Part shown: positions 1-10,576 of the stretch, piece after piece
Layout of the letters: each line of letters opens with the position of its first letter
Numbering within the stretch: position 1 is the stretch's first letter
Origin: Pyrenochaeta sp. MPI-SDFR-AT-0127
Lineage: Eukaryota > Ascomycota > Dothideomycetes > Pleosporales > Cucurbitariaceae
Direction of reading: 5' to 3'
Assembly: GCA_020747015.1 (NCBI GenBank)
Contig: JAGTJM010000043.1
Span: 1 to 64,000, forward strand
DNA length: 64,000 nucleotides
The notes under the pieces: model-generated
The model's database searches: none
Told to the model about the DNA's origin: nothing
Seen by the model: the letters and a program-made list of their open reading frames with translations, nothing else
Made by a program: the position numbers and the translations under genes

Positions 1-465
1 CGTGTTTTTGGTCTAGTGGTAAATTTACAACTAAACTTTGGGGACAAATCTCACGAGCCCGCGAACAGATGCGTGTCACCCGATTGTATATGGGGCCCAT
101 TGAGAGTTGGAGAGTCCCTACACAGCCCGCACCACAGTATGTCGCTACTGCCAGTCAAAACAGCAAGGCTACGAATAAGCTTCAGCAACCAGATCACTGG
201 ATTTGTTTTACCCCTCAGCTTCTCTCGACTGGTACGCGTAGCCGGTGACCGACGCAAACAACTCTGTTTACGTCGGTATGCCAACTGAAAGCGACTCCAA
301 GACGTCGAGTGATTTCCAGAAATCCCGCCAGGGGTGGCTGGCAAAGTGTGAACTCTAATGCACAAGCTGTCATTCTGCTTTGGCTCAAACACAAAATATC
401 GCGCCACAATCATTCATTGACGTTCTGTTCGCAGTTCTATAATATGTGTTACAGAAACTTGACCC
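1..465. other. No gene recognised (465 bp)
   Basis: This is the sequence downstream of the Zn2Cys6 regulator, which is on the minus strand. It has overlapping short open frames on both strands but none resembles a known family and none has a believable exon pattern. It may hold the 3' UTR of the regulator. Confidence 0.4.
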
Positions 466-2153
466 TTAGTCACGTGGAAAGTGAATCCCTCTGCTAGCTA
501 AGAGATCGATTATTTGTTGACAGCGTGCGAGTCGGGTACTGCAGTGACTTTGCTCTCTTTTGAACACGCGGAAGGCTGTGGGAAGGGTAAAGAAAGCAGA
601 GCCAAGTCCATGCAGCTTCATCTCTGGCTGAATTAGATATGATGTGCTGTCGCAAATCATATCTGCTAACGTTAGGAGGGACTTATCATTGAAAAGTTCG
701 GGGCAAGTATTCATGTATGTTTGCGGATCGTGACCCGTTGTCGTAATTATGATTCTGTGCAAAGTGCTGAGATGCATTCTTACGACGATCTCAAAGGCCC
801 AATAATGCGTCAGGCTGTTCGCTATCATGATATTAGGGAACCAAAGAGCATTCGCACTTGATGGTAACGAGGTTTCGGGATCAGGCCTCGACCATACCAA
901 AGGATATGAAGCTTGGGAGTATGACTTCCGTTCCCATTCCCGAAGACTCCCGAGGATGGCGCGAAAGTCGCTCCAGAGCCGTTCGACCGCATCAAAGTTA
1001 GATGCGTCCGAAAAGTCGCCTATGTCGTAGTATCTCTCTAATAACGCTGGAAGCTCGCAGGCTATATTCAAGAGTAGCTGCATTATGGAGGTGGGTTGTC
1101 CGTCGAACGGTCGGATGGTCCATTCCTCTCGCGCAAGAAATGTCCCTCGTCGGTTGAGTATCGAGCTAATTAGCTAGATAAAGCCCAAAAGTGATCAGTA
1201 ATGCAATTCTTGCAGGAACGAAGTGGTCGTGACCTACTAGTAGAGGTCTGAAACCAATGAAAATAGTATGCATTATGCCAACGCTGAAGGGCATCGGCCC
1301 CAGACCTTCTATCAAGTCTCCTACACCTTTCACATGTGTCATCCAACCAGATTTCAACGTTGGAGTCACAATCTCCAGATCGCCACGTTAGTCTCAGTGC
1401 GACAAGAAGATGCCTTGGGTTTAGAACATACATCGGTCACCGCTAAACACATGATCGCAGCACAGTGCTCGACTTGGAATGCACCGTGAGCTTCTTCTAG
1501 CGCTCTGCCCACATGTCCGAGCGACTCGCAGTACATCTCAAGTATGTGGGGCTGGAACACGTCTCCTTTGAGGTCATGGTGCCGTAGCGCGGTAGCTAAG
1601 GTCCTGATTGCCGATACTAGAGGCTGATCGTTTCTTCTGGTCCTGGAAACAAGTGGAAGCACATTAACCCAAGCTCCGCAGATCTGATTGTGATACGGAC
1701 TGGTTTCTGCAGGGATGTTGGTAACAGTGGGTGCATAATGTTGCACGATGAATTGAACATCGTCTTCGAGGTTGCGACAGCACCTCGTTGTCCAAGGAGC
1801 ACCCACTTCATTTGACGGAGCTAGGCTCGCGGTCCTAACGGATGGAGCGCTCCGACTGGGCTGGTCATGGCTAAGTTCATGCGCATCAAGAAACGGCGCC
1901 GGGTCGGTAGAGGGTGATTCCACCTGAGTCTTGACTTTGGGAGACGCGTCAGACACAAAAACGAATTCCTGTTTGTAACCACTGCAACAGATCCGCCTGA
2001 GAGTGCATTGGGAACATTCTGGCTGCGCACCGTCGCACTTCGAGATGCGGTTAGCAAGTCAACTCGCACACATGCTTAGTACGAGTAACAAGTACTCACT
2101 GCGAGCTTTCTAGACCTGCAATCCTGGCACACATTCTTTCGTTTTGCCCTCAT
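466..2153 (-). CDS. Zn2Cys6 fungal transcription factor, 4 exons, 500 aa
   Basis: I read four exons: 2153-2100, 2037-1432, 1372-1238 and 1173-466, summing to 1503 nt in frame (500 aa plus stop). Introns are GT-AG and 59-64 bp; intron 1 splits the zinc cluster. Residues 1-18 carry CQDCRSRKLA, and exon 2 begins CDGAQPECSQC, giving the full C-x2-C-x6-C-x6-C-x2-C-x6-C binuclear zinc pattern. The rest is the alpha-helical regulatory region typical of fungal C6 regulators, with FRPLL near residue 260 and REEW shortly after. The predicted product is a nuclear DNA-binding regulator; its targets cannot be told. No premature stop or frameshift was seen, unlike the transposons around it. A nearly identical exon 1 lies at 10459-10512. 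The exon boundaries are my inference from splice motifs and frame. Confidence 0.85.
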
Positions 2154-2628
2154 GTTCGACCTATTGGGAGCCTACGATCATGATGTGGAGTGGTCTTCCG
2201 GTTTGATACAAACGCTAACGAGACATGAATTCGGGCCAGAGTTGGAAGTTGGAAGTTGCAGGTGGATGCATTGTATCTCAGTTGACAGTAACCATTTGAG
2301 GGGTGTTGTTTCGCCAAGGTCCTGGGGTTGAACCCAGTTTGCTAGACCACTTAAAGTTCAAACCCCGCATCCCTCCGTGTCCGAGCATTACTCATCAAAA
2401 GTGTCTTGGCGAATTCGACTGCCTGAAAGAGATTAGTTCAGCGACAGTCGGTGATAAACTTGAGAACTAAGTTGCTTTAGGGAATCGGCTGGGCTTTCAC
2501 CCAACAACAACCATTTCTCTGACTCGTTGGCTGATTCTATTACAAAGCCGGACTGTAATTATTCGAAGAATCGGTGATTGAGAACAAAAGCTGCCGCTAG
2601 AAGGAATATCACTACTCGAGTATTCCGC
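2154..2628. other. Upstream region of the Zn2Cys6 gene
   Basis: About 475 bp with no coding signal. It should hold the promoter of the minus-strand regulator. The string CCTTGGCGAAA (minus strand, near 2317) is also found upstream of the truncated paralogue, near 10360 on the plus strand, which suggests the two copies once shared promoter sequence. Confidence 0.35.
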
Positions 2629-4072
2629 CACCTGGTTTCAGAAAAAGAGCCCACTCACAAAATGGCTTGGCTTCCCCAACACCACCAATAGCCTCACCAA
2701 AACGATGAAGGATGGCCATTTTAATCAGTTTTTCGAGCAGTTTAAGGATGTGCTTAAATTTGAAGCTGTAATTTTGAACTAGATAGTTATTTAGAGCAGC
2801 TTTTTGAGCTTTTTTCCTCACCACCCAGTCATCTGGCCATCTAATTCAATGCAATCTCTCAGCCTTTGAGGCATACTATCAACCTGAGCATTTATAAACT
2901 TTTGAGTAACTTTCTCCCATCCCTCAATAGCTAGCTCACGAGTTTCAAATTCATCCCAATGCGGGAATCTTGACATAAACTGCTTAGGAGGTCGCCAGCA
3001 ATTCTCAATAGGGGCTAGATCTGGCGAGCTAGGACAGTTAAAGTAGTGCTCAAGCTTATTCTTCTGCTTCCAAGTCTTAATAATATTCCATTTCTTTGAC
3101 TGCCCTCCGCCATGGCCGCTATTATTATCCTCCTCTAGAACAAAGTCGTCTCCTCTCTCTAGCTAGGGCTTGACAATTGGCTCAAGGATCTGGTCTCTGT
3201 ATACGTGGTGAGACATCTTGCCATTCTTATTCTGAGTATCAAAGAAATGAAGCTTACTTTTAAAGTTATACCCTATAGCAGCCCAGCTATGCTGCCTCTC
3301 ATTCTTCTTCTCATCAGTTCTATTAAGAGTATGCTAGATGCAGTCTGAACATAGCCTCTCTCCAGGCTTCCTGATTATATAAACCTTACCCTCAGCACTT
3401 ACAGACCAGTGTACCTCGTCTGAGAATCTGACTCTCCTCCAGTCCTGAGGCTGAGGGTAGCGACTAAGCATAACCTCGCTCCATTCTTTTCTCTTTAGCG
3501 CGAGTCTGCTAGAGATCCAGCCTTTACAGTAAGCAATACACTTATGATAGTCCATTGAACCTATGTGATCTTTAAGGCAATAGCCATTGCAGTTCAGATT
3601 AAGCTCTTCACAAATTTGCAGCCATGTCATAACTCTTGCTGGCCATCCAAGGTCTTGAAGAAACCTGTCCACTTTCTCGAGCTCCTTAGGCGAGAGAGCT
3701 AGTGGCCTGCCTCTTTTCTCAGGTATAGTAGCATTATTATAATGACGGCGATCAAATTCTGGGTTATCCTCTCTTAAGATTGCCCATCCTTGCTCTTTAC
3801 TGACGCCGTAGTGCTTAAATAGATTAGAATAGAAGTATGAGAGCCCATTATAGTCTGCCCACTCAGCAGCACCCTTCAGCCTCGCTTTTTGGGGGTCTTA
3901 AAGTCAGGAATATCATTTCTTGACATGTCGAAAAAGATCCGTGCAAAAATCTGCGTGTTTTGGTGCTGGTGGTGGTTGAGATAATCGAGGTTGAAATCAG
4001 AGAGTTTGGTGAGCGCCTTCGATTTTGGTGGGTGCTCGCTTACTGAGTGGGCTCTTTTTCTGAAACCAGGTG
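2629..4072 (-). mobile_element. Tc1/mariner-family DNA transposon with 29-bp perfect TIRs
   Basis: The ends are exact inverted copies: CACCTGGTTTCAGAAAAAGA begins at 2629 and runs 29 bp, and its reverse complement is at 4044-4072. Inner sequence is also loosely inverted-repeated. The interior encodes a Tc1/mariner transposase on the minus strand. No TA duplication directly abuts the 29-bp repeats, so the true ends may lie a few bases further out. Length is about 1.44 kb, normal for the family. Confidence 0.85.
2829..3900 (-). pseudogene. Tc1/mariner transposase, two TAG stops and one frameshift
   Basis: Read on the minus strand, the product has an N-terminal helix-turn-helix region and a DDE domain. 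Catalytic positions are visible as FSDEVHW, then EEDNNSGHGG, then SPDLAPIENCW, the usual D...D...D/E spacing with the SPDLxPIE motif. The frame is interrupted by two TAG codons, one after GERLCSDCI (3337-3339) and one before LERGDDF (near 3165). Both fit CAG-to-TAG changes. An apparent 1-nt frameshift in a run of C and A near 3890 separates a possible start, MSRNDIPDFK, from the body. The protein is otherwise colinear to its C-terminus, so the decay is recent or light. Confidence 0.8.
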
Positions 4073-5080
4073 TCCGCTCTGGAATGCCCTGGATTCCCAA
4101 ACTAAACCGGATTGGGAAATCGCTTGCCCGCTCGGGCCACCCCCTTGACGCCACAGTTCTCCATGCATCACTCCACGCTTGATCGTTGATAACTTCATCC
4201 CTCATGGATTGATTGCGTCGGACGATTTGGCGTACGATTGGCCGTACAATTAGCCAACGATTTGGCGTCCGAGGCTTAAACTAGGAATAGCCCCAGAGTC
4301 GATACTGGATGGGGTATGGGGCCAAAACGACGGGCCCAAACCCCCTCCGTGCTCCGAGGTGAGGCCGAATAGTGAAATGGTACAGGCCGAATATGCATCA
4401 GCTTTCAGAAATTCACCCTTTACTGTCTTAGTGACAAAACCCTCCGTATCGTCCACACTCACTCATCCCCGAGAACCTACCTTAGCCTCTAACCGACTAC
4501 GTACTATATCTGGGGACTTCGTCCTGTTCGTACACTTTAGTCAACCTGAGCCTTCACAGGATTCGCCCAGAGCATGGGTTCGTCCGGAGCATGGATTCGT
4601 CCGTAACACTACTGTTACTAAGTTTCATTAGCGTTAAGACTACAAAGTGCTCCTGCAAAAGTCGGCACTCAGTTACTCAGAGAAATCAGTTCGCAAGGCT
4701 GGCATTGGAAAAGTGAATGTGACAGAACGCCTTTGCTAGATTTGTCTAGTACCGGTAGAGTATCTAATCATCAAGGGATCCAAATTCCTTTTAAATACTA
4801 CTGAATAGTACGTCTTGCTGGCTACACTCTGCCTGATCAGAGGAGAAGGTCCGACTTAACGTAAGGAAAGCAAAGGCTAATCTAGCAGATCTTACTAGAG
4901 AGAGCTAGAGGATAAAAACGCTATCTAGAGTTGTTATCAAATACCTGGTCACTACCCCATATAAAAGCTGTACCTGCCTTAAAGTTAAGTCCCTGTCTTT
5001 CTTCCAGACTAATTGAGATATTGTTGCGCATGACAGCTCCCTAAATCGTAGAGGCTATCAAGTTTGCCTGCATCTGCACT
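4073..5080. other. No gene recognised (about 1 kb)
   Basis: Short open frames occur on both strands but none matches a family I recognise. Base composition is ordinary. The right part runs up to the target-site duplication of the first solo LTR at 5076-5080. Confidence 0.35.
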
Positions 5081-5299
5081 TGTCAGATAAAATGCTAAAA
5101 AGCGCTTTGCAGAAATTGATGATTGCGATGAAATAGAATGTGCGTTAATCATGATTGTGTTCATTGTTAAGTTCTGTCTCTCGCTTTCTTCTACCGCTCC
5201 TCTGCTTCCGGAGGTTCCGTAGATTAGCAATAGTTATCGGTCCTACTATTTATCGCTCTTTCCTATGCAGTACTTCTGAGCTTCTCCTTATATCTGACA
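5081..5299. repeat. Solo LTR, 219 bp, copy 1, TSD GCACT
   Basis: The unit starts TGTCAGATA and ends TATCTGACA, the TG...CA ends of an LTR with 9-bp perfect inverted termini. The 5 bases before (5076-5080) and after (5300-5304) are both GCACT, a typical integrase duplication. No internal retroelement sequence flanks it, so it is a solo LTR left by LTR-LTR recombination. A same-length, nearly identical copy lies at 16809-17027 with a different duplication. Confidence 0.9.
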
Positions 5300-5922
5300 G
5301 CACTGTTACTCTTACAGGACTTTCTTTTGCCTCTGTGGGGAAGGAGCCTAGATCTCAGTGCCTTACAATGAATAACGAAAGCCAAGCAGTAGGAGAGTTT
5401 TATAATGTCAATGGAAGTAAGTTGTCATTGAAGGGAAATTCTTTTTGAGCAGCGCTGGCGCATGGTAGCCCGAACGAATGGCTCGTTCCCGGACAGCCCA
5501 TGCCAAACGGGTGGGTTCCACTTTACCCACAACAACGCCAGCCTCTTCTACACTGTCGAAGGTTCCGGCGATCCAGTTCTTCTTCTTCATGGCTGGACCA
5601 GCGACCAAAGTGACTGGATCTTCCAAGTGCCGTTCCTCCTGAGTCATGGCTTCCAAGTCATCGCCCTCGACCAGCGCGGCCACGGACGCAGCTCAGCCCC
5701 ATCATCAGCTATATCAGACAACGTGGGCGCTTCTCGATACGACCCAGAAACACTTACAGATGATGCGGCTGCGCTCCTGAAACACCTTGAGATTGGGAGC
5801 GGCGATGACAAAGCCAAGGCTGCGATCGTTATGGGCCACAGTCTTGGTGGGGTTGTGGCGGCGGAGCTCGCCTTCCAACACCCGACCATGGTCCGCGCCC
5901 TTGTGTTGGTCGATCCAGCGTA

Positions 5923-6157
5923 CGAAGGAGCTCGTATTTTTTGAGCACTAGCCCCTCACAACCTGTTATGCGCAATCCACCAGAACAACAACAGATTGTA
6001 AGCAAATACTCTAAAACCTGCAATAAAGACTCTTAAGATACTACTTAATAGGTTTTAATAATCCTTATTTTATAAATATACTATAGTTGTTGTGTTGTGG
6101 TTGCTGCAAGTTGACTTAGATTTTAGCCCCAAAACTCAAAAAAAACGAGCTCCTTCG
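5923..6157. mobile_element. 235-bp MITE with TA target duplication
   Basis: The left end CGAAGGAGCTCGTATTTTTT is mirrored at the right end by AAAAAAAACGAGCTCCTTCG; the inverted arms extend through GAG/CTC and into GCCCC/GGGGC. TA flanks both sides (5921-5922 and 6158-6159). It encodes nothing. The TA target and small size suggest a Tc1/mariner-type MITE. It sits within 4 bp of the mariner element that follows. Confidence 0.8.
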
Positions 6158-6162
6158 TACTA

Positions 6163-7513
6163 CAGTCACGCGTCAAAAGTTTTGGTTGCTAAGCGAGCTC
6201 ACATGAAACTCGTTGCACAACCCTTTTTCTTCAACCACCACCCACAATGCCACCACGTCGTCAATTTAGCGCAGAAATCTCAGGAAATGCCCGTAGAGGG
6301 CCTAATTTAACGCCCTTGCAGCGACAAGCAATCATCTCTAAAGCTGAGGCTAGTATCTCAGTTGCAGAGCTAGTTGCTGAGTTCAAGCGTTCACCCAACT
6401 GCATCCGCACCACCATTAGACTTGGCCAAAAACGCGCAACACGCGATGAGGCACCTCGCGCTGGCCGTCCTCCAATCCTATCACCTCATCAGAAAAGGAT
6501 CATATATCGTACAGTGCGCGCGCAGCCAAAGATTGAGTACTCAGACCTAGCTCAAGCAGGGGTGGTTGTTAACTCAGATGGCACCTCCTCAAAGCCACCT
6601 AGTCGCAGCACACTGTACCGGACACTCAAGAGCCGAGGCCTAACCAATTATCGCTGTAAGAAGCGCCTAAAGCTGTATATAGATCATGCTAAGTAGCGGT
6701 GTGCGTTCTGTCAGAGGCACTTACATTTTGCATGGCATCGCCGCATGCTCAAGTTCTCAGACGAGTACTTAATTTAGAAGGGCTCAGGCCACAACCAAGA
6801 GTAGTGCTTTCGATTTCCATGGGAAAAATGGAAAGGGGAGATGATTACTCCTACTAGTACGAGTAAGGTACCTGTGTAGATGGTATGGGGCGCCATATGG
6901 CTCAATGAACGAGGGTAGCCAAGGAGGAGTAGGCTTATCATAATGGAGTGCGATTTGAATGCTCTACGAGGTGGCTACTCTAGTCAAAGTTACATTGATG
7001 CTTTGACAAAAGGTCTCTTACCTTGCCATCAGCACTCGCAGCTCTTTATGCAGGATAATGCGCGCATCTATACATCAAGAAGGGTGAGGAGCTGGCTAGC
7101 TGAGCGAAGCATCAACACCATCATCTGGCCACCTTACTCACCAGATCTCAACCTAATTGAGCGCCTTTGGTGGCACCTCAAGAAGCGCATGAATAGATTC
7201 TATACACAATACAATAGCTATAGTATAGCTGAAGAGTAGTGGGATGGCTTCTGTAAGGCCTTGAAAAGATGCTGGAGGAGTATACCTGGCAGGCTCATCA
7301 AGTCACTGATTCTGAGTATGCCACGCAGAATTCACGCCTGCCAAAAAGCTCATGGCTGGCAAACAAAGTATTGACAACCTACCTATCTACTCTACTCAAA
7401 AAATCAAGCTATTTATCGCGTTTGAGGCGATTTTTCTATGCGGTTGTTATACAGGTGCGCTGTTGGTGATGGGCGGGGCAAGCTTGGCAACCAAAACTTT
7501 TGACCTAGTACTG
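6163..7513 (+). mobile_element. Tc1/mariner element, 1351 bp, TA duplication
   Basis: The left terminus CAGTCACGCGTCAAAAGTTT and the right terminus (reverse complement CAGTACTAGGTCAAAAGTTT) form imperfect TIRs that continue through TTGGTTGC and AAGC. TA lies on each side (6161-6162 and 7514-7515). The interior holds a decayed mariner transposase in the same orientation as the host gene. It interrupts the alpha/beta hydrolase. Confidence 0.88.
6247..7374 (+). pseudogene. Mariner transposase, several TAG stops
   Basis: The reading starts MPPRRQFSAE and shows paired helix-turn-helix regions (LTPLQRQAI..., then LSPHQKRIIYRTV). The catalytic domain has FSDEYLI, MQDNARIYTS and SPDLNLIERLW, the three acidic positions of the DDE/D family. 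In-frame TAG codons occur at 6694-6696 (after YIDHAK), after DEYLI, in place of W before CFRFPWEKWK, before MVWGAIW, after NERG and before WDGFCKAL. All can be derived from CAG or TGG by C-to-T or G-to-A changes, as expected for RIP. Confidence 0.8.
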
Positions 7514-7960
7514 TACCAGTCAACGTCACAAGCTGAGCAGCTTGTCGAGATAATAAAAGATTCCTCAGAGGCGGCACCAGAGGTTGCAGCAGCAATCTTT
7601 GAGCACAGAGAGGCAGATGTAGCAGAGACACCATTATGGCTGAAGGCCTGGCGTCGGCGGCGCACATGGGGCGTGCCGGCGCGCATTGTCACTGCAGTAT
7701 TTAAACAGCTTACTGTCTTCTTAGGACGATGGGAAACAGGGATTGAATACATGAGGGAGAGGACAGGCATCCCCAGACTGGTGTCGTGCGCGGACCAGGG
7801 GAAAGCCGACGTAGAGAGGAAGATTGGGATTAATGAGGAGGTGGATAGGGTTGAGGTCATAGCTGCAGGGCACTGGCACCATCAGGCGGACTCGAATAGA
7901 TTCAACGATGTTGTGAAACAATGGTTCAGGGAGAGAGGCTACTTGCCTACCTCAGACTAA

Positions 7961-8564
7961 TCTATTATTGGCTACGTTCGCTCCCTATTTAAGTAAGAAG
8001 CTCTGTAAATACAGATGACAATCAACTACAACGACTGCAATGATGTCTGCGTTCCTTCTACAAGGCTGCCTGCAGTGCGCCAATGTCTTATTGTCGCACT
8101 GAACGTGTGTGTTAAAACGAACAGTGAAAATGAGTGAAGAAAATGAGGAGAATGCATTGTAACTGTGTATGTATTGTATGTATGTAGATGTCAGATCCTG
8201 TGTTGTATGTGCTATAGTGAGGAGAGGTGCTTTTATGTCCCTCGCGACAGCTATCATGTGAAGATTGATTCCTGAGCCAATGAGCTTCCACCAGGTGGAT
8301 CTGGCCTGCGACAATAACGGTTATAACCAATAACGGTTATAATAACTGGTTAAGGTGCCCATGTATGCACGAGAGGTCGCTATCAGAGAGAAATACGACC
8401 CTTTTCGACGATCACCTCACTTGCTAGCCTTCTCTCAAATCACGATAACTGATTCGTTTCTATCTAGAATGGAACTTCTGAAGATGTAGCCCAACTAACA
8501 AGAGGAAATCAGGTAGAAATATTGAAAAGGACTTGATAATTCCTGCTATTTCTGTCTAAGCAGC
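7961..8564. other. Intergenic region, no gene recognised
   Basis: This lies between the converging hydrolase relic (+) and the SDR (-), so it should hold two 3' regions. A 13-bp string, AATAACGGTTATA, occurs twice in tandem near 8313-8342. No conserved coding signal was found. Confidence 0.4.
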
Positions 8565-9572
8565 CTACTGATCGTCTTTGAGCCCCACCATTTCCAATGA
8601 ATCTTTCCAAAGCCGAGCCTCTCTCTTGGGATCATAAGCATGACCTGCAAATCCTACACCCGTGATCTCGTGATTGTCGTTTCCACGGGTTGTTTTTCCG
8701 CACTCAGCAAGATATTCTCCGCCCTTATCCTCCCATTCTTTCCCAATCGCAGCCCACACTGTTGTTGCAGCGCCCTGCTCTGGCGACTTCATCATTTTGT
8801 ACGCCTTCTCGTCGCTCTTAAGGTTTTCGATCATTGCAGGGTCCATATGCTGCATGAGAGCCGTTGCAATCATACCAGGATGAACACTGGTTGCGTGAAG
8901 TCCTCGGGGTCCGTATCGCCGCTCGATCTCATTGGTCATATAGATATTCGCAGTCTTGGCCTGTCCATATGCAACCCAATCGTTATATTCAGTCTTTTCA
9001 AAATTGTAGCTGCCTGATTCATTGATCGAGGCCACGTGATGGGCTGAAGAAGAGAGGTTTACGACTCGAGATGAGAATTCAGGAGTGGCGCTGGCAAGGA
9101 GAGCTGGCTTCAAGAGCTGGAAGAACAGAAAATGGGCGAGGTGGTTGACCCCAAACTGCATTTCGAAGCCGTCTTTCGTCTTCTCCAGCTTAGGCAAAGC
9201 CATGATACCGGCATTGTTGATAAGGATGTTGACTTGGTTGTTCGACTTCTCCAGAATGGTTTTCGCGGCGGTACGCACACTTTCCAAGGAAGTATTGTCC
9301 ATCTCAACGAGTTCAATGCGCCCTGGCTCGAGGATTCCGTCCAGAGCAGTCTTAGCCTTGTCCAGGTTTCGTGCCGTCAACAGCAGCTTTGCACCAGTCA
9401 GAGACAGGGCGCGAGCCGTCTCGATACCTATTCCAGACGAAGTGCCTGTGATGACCACAACTTTCCCAACTAACTTGTCCTCAACTCCTTCATCCTTGAT
9501 AATCTGAAGGGCTGTTGGACGAGCGTCCCCCGGGCCACTAGGGTTCACGTGAGCTTCTGCGTATCGGGACAT
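8565..9572 (-). CDS. Short-chain dehydrogenase/reductase, 335 aa
   Basis: A single uninterrupted frame encodes a classical SDR of the retinol-dehydrogenase/WWOX-like group common in fungi. The NAD(P)-binding loop TGTSSGIG is near residue 43, NNAG near residue 115, the catalytic serine in NLSSSAHH near residue 170, and the YxxxK pair in YGQAKTANIY near residue 200. The C-terminal VHPGM follows the active site as usual. No signal peptide is seen, so it is probably cytosolic. Length is normal and there is no sign of decay. Substrate cannot be assigned from sequence. The hydrolase relic converges on it from the left; the truncated Zn2Cys6 copy lies 0.9 kb upstream. Confidence 0.92.
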   Translation of the reverse strand: MSRYAEAHVNPSGPGDARPTALQIIKDEGVEDKLVGKVVVITGTSSGIGIETARALSLTGAKLLLTARNLDKAKTALDGILEPGRIELVEMDNTSLESVRTAAKTILEKSNNQVNILINNAGIMALPKLEKTKDGFEMQFGVNHLAHFLFFQLLKPALLASATPEFSSRVVNLSSSAHHVASINESGSYNFEKTEYNDWVAYGQAKTANIYMTNEIERRYGPRGLHATSVHPGMIATALMQHMDPAMIENLKSDEKAYKMMKSPEQGAATTVWAAIGKEWEDKGGEYLAECGKTTRGNDNHEITGVGFAGHAYDPKREARLWKDSLEMVGLKDDQ

Positions 9573-10458
9573 TGTGACTGAATACAGAACTTGGAGTTTG
9601 GGACTGGATAATGGTGTTGATAAAAGCGATTCTGATGGGGTCTTCTGATTTACCCTTTGAGGGCAGCGATGAACTATTTATCTTTCTGTTGAGGCTTTAG
9701 ACCTTTAGAATTGTCCAGAGCTTTCATCTCTCTTAATAATATTCGGACTAAAAGATGTCCGTGGTAGAACGCCTTTTATGCCGCAACGGACGTAGTGCCT
9801 GTGTTAACAGGATTAACTATATTCTACAGTTCAAAGCAATCGAACTTGAAACTAGATCAGGCCGTTTCGACGGATCCACAAATCTACCACTGACCTATTC
9901 TCTTTGAGGCAGTTGTATTCGCCAAGCAAAATCTAACTCGATAGGGCTACCTAGATATTGGCTAAAACAGAAGCCCGTCATCCGTTTGTCCACAAATTTG
10001 GGTGGCTTTGCAATTAAAGATGGTGATCCATGGGTGGTAAGTTACAAATCGATCCAGCCACGGTACTAGTCTCGGCTTCAGCCTACCCTTGATGTAATCA
10101 GGCCAGGTCAGGTCCGAGGGACTTCGACAGTGATTGCTTACCGGTCGCCATTCTTGCCCAGTTCACAAATCAGCCGCTTGATCTGTTTCCATCAGGGTAA
10201 CTATATTCGCCAAGACGATTGTGTTGAGTCGTTTGATTGGTTTAATGATTTTCGATTCGGTCCTACTACGGCGCGGGCACTAGTTGGCCCGCTTCGCACC
10301 CTTCGATGCTCCCTACTAGTCAGTTCCATAGTCCCCAGTTTAGTTCTAGGATAGCCTAGGGCCTTGGCGAAATAACGCTCCTTGAAAAGTCAGCTTTCAC
10401 TTTAGTTCAATGTGTCGACCTTTGACCTCCGCATGCCATCGCAGGCATTGAGTAGACC
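9573..10458. other. Divergent intergenic region (886 bp)
   Basis: It separates the SDR start (-) from the truncated Zn2Cys6 exon (+), so it should hold two promoters. CCTTGGCGAAA near 10360 resembles a string upstream of the intact Zn2Cys6 gene. No gene is recognised within it. Confidence 0.4.
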
Positions 10459-10523
10459 ATGAGAGCAAAACGGAGGAACGTGTGTCAAACTTGCAGATCT
10501 CGGAAGCTCGCTGTGAGTTCCAG
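10459..10523 (+). pseudogene. Exon 1 of a second Zn2Cys6 gene, cut off in intron 1
   Basis: Eighteen codons, MRAKRRNVCQTCRSRKLA, match exon 1 of the regulator at 2153-2100 except at two residues. They end at the same point, followed by the same 5' splice start GTGAGT. Eleven bases later (10524) the sequence becomes a truncated Copia LTR, and no exon 2 follows. This is the broken head of a paralogue or of an inverted duplicate. It cannot make a regulator. Confidence 0.85.
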
Positions 10524-10573
10524 TGTCAGATACAAGGTGCGTGCCCGGAAAGAGTATGCTGTTAGATCTACAG
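10524..10573 (-). repeat. Truncated Copia LTR end (50 bp)
   Basis: The run from TGTCAGATACAAGG to ATCTACAG matches the first 50 bp of the LTR at 32935-33207 with one difference (position 10561-10562 region, T for G). It stops where the hAT terminal repeat begins (10577), so most of the LTR and any internal region have been lost or moved. Confidence 0.8.
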
Positions 10574-10576
10574 TAC

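Larger units (their letters stand above)
5462..7960 (+). pseudogene. Alpha/beta hydrolase gene split by a MITE and a mariner element
   Basis: The N-terminal half (5462-5922) has the oxyanion motif LLLHGW, the DQRGHGRS turn and the nucleophile elbow GHSLGG near residue 125. It breaks off after VDPAY. The C-terminal half (7516-7960) resumes with QSTSQAEQLVEI and carries the late histidine in AAGHWHH. Removing 5923-6159 and 6163-7515 rejoins the codons as GCG TAC TAC CAG, in frame, giving a 302-aa protein of normal size for the family. The other bases show no stop or frameshift, so the gene was probably working until the insertions. Substrate is unknown. As it stands the left part would end a few codons into the MITE (at 5944). 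Confidence 0.88.

Noticed and set aside
51..413. Overlapping frames on both strands at the left edge
   Set aside because: No family motif, no splice pattern and dense overlap of frames; treated as noise.
3876..4205. 109-codon minus-strand frame over the right end of the Tc1/mariner element
   Set aside because: It crosses the terminal inverted repeat and mixes element and flank; the transposase reading explains part of it.
7352..7515. Apparent N-terminal extension of the hydrolase C-terminal half (IKLFIAFEAIFLCGCYTGAL...)
   Set aside because: These codons lie inside the mariner terminus; the host gene resumes only at 7516.
9085..9507. 140-codon plus-strand frame opposite the SDR
   Set aside because: Antisense shadow of a well-supported gene with no domain of its own.
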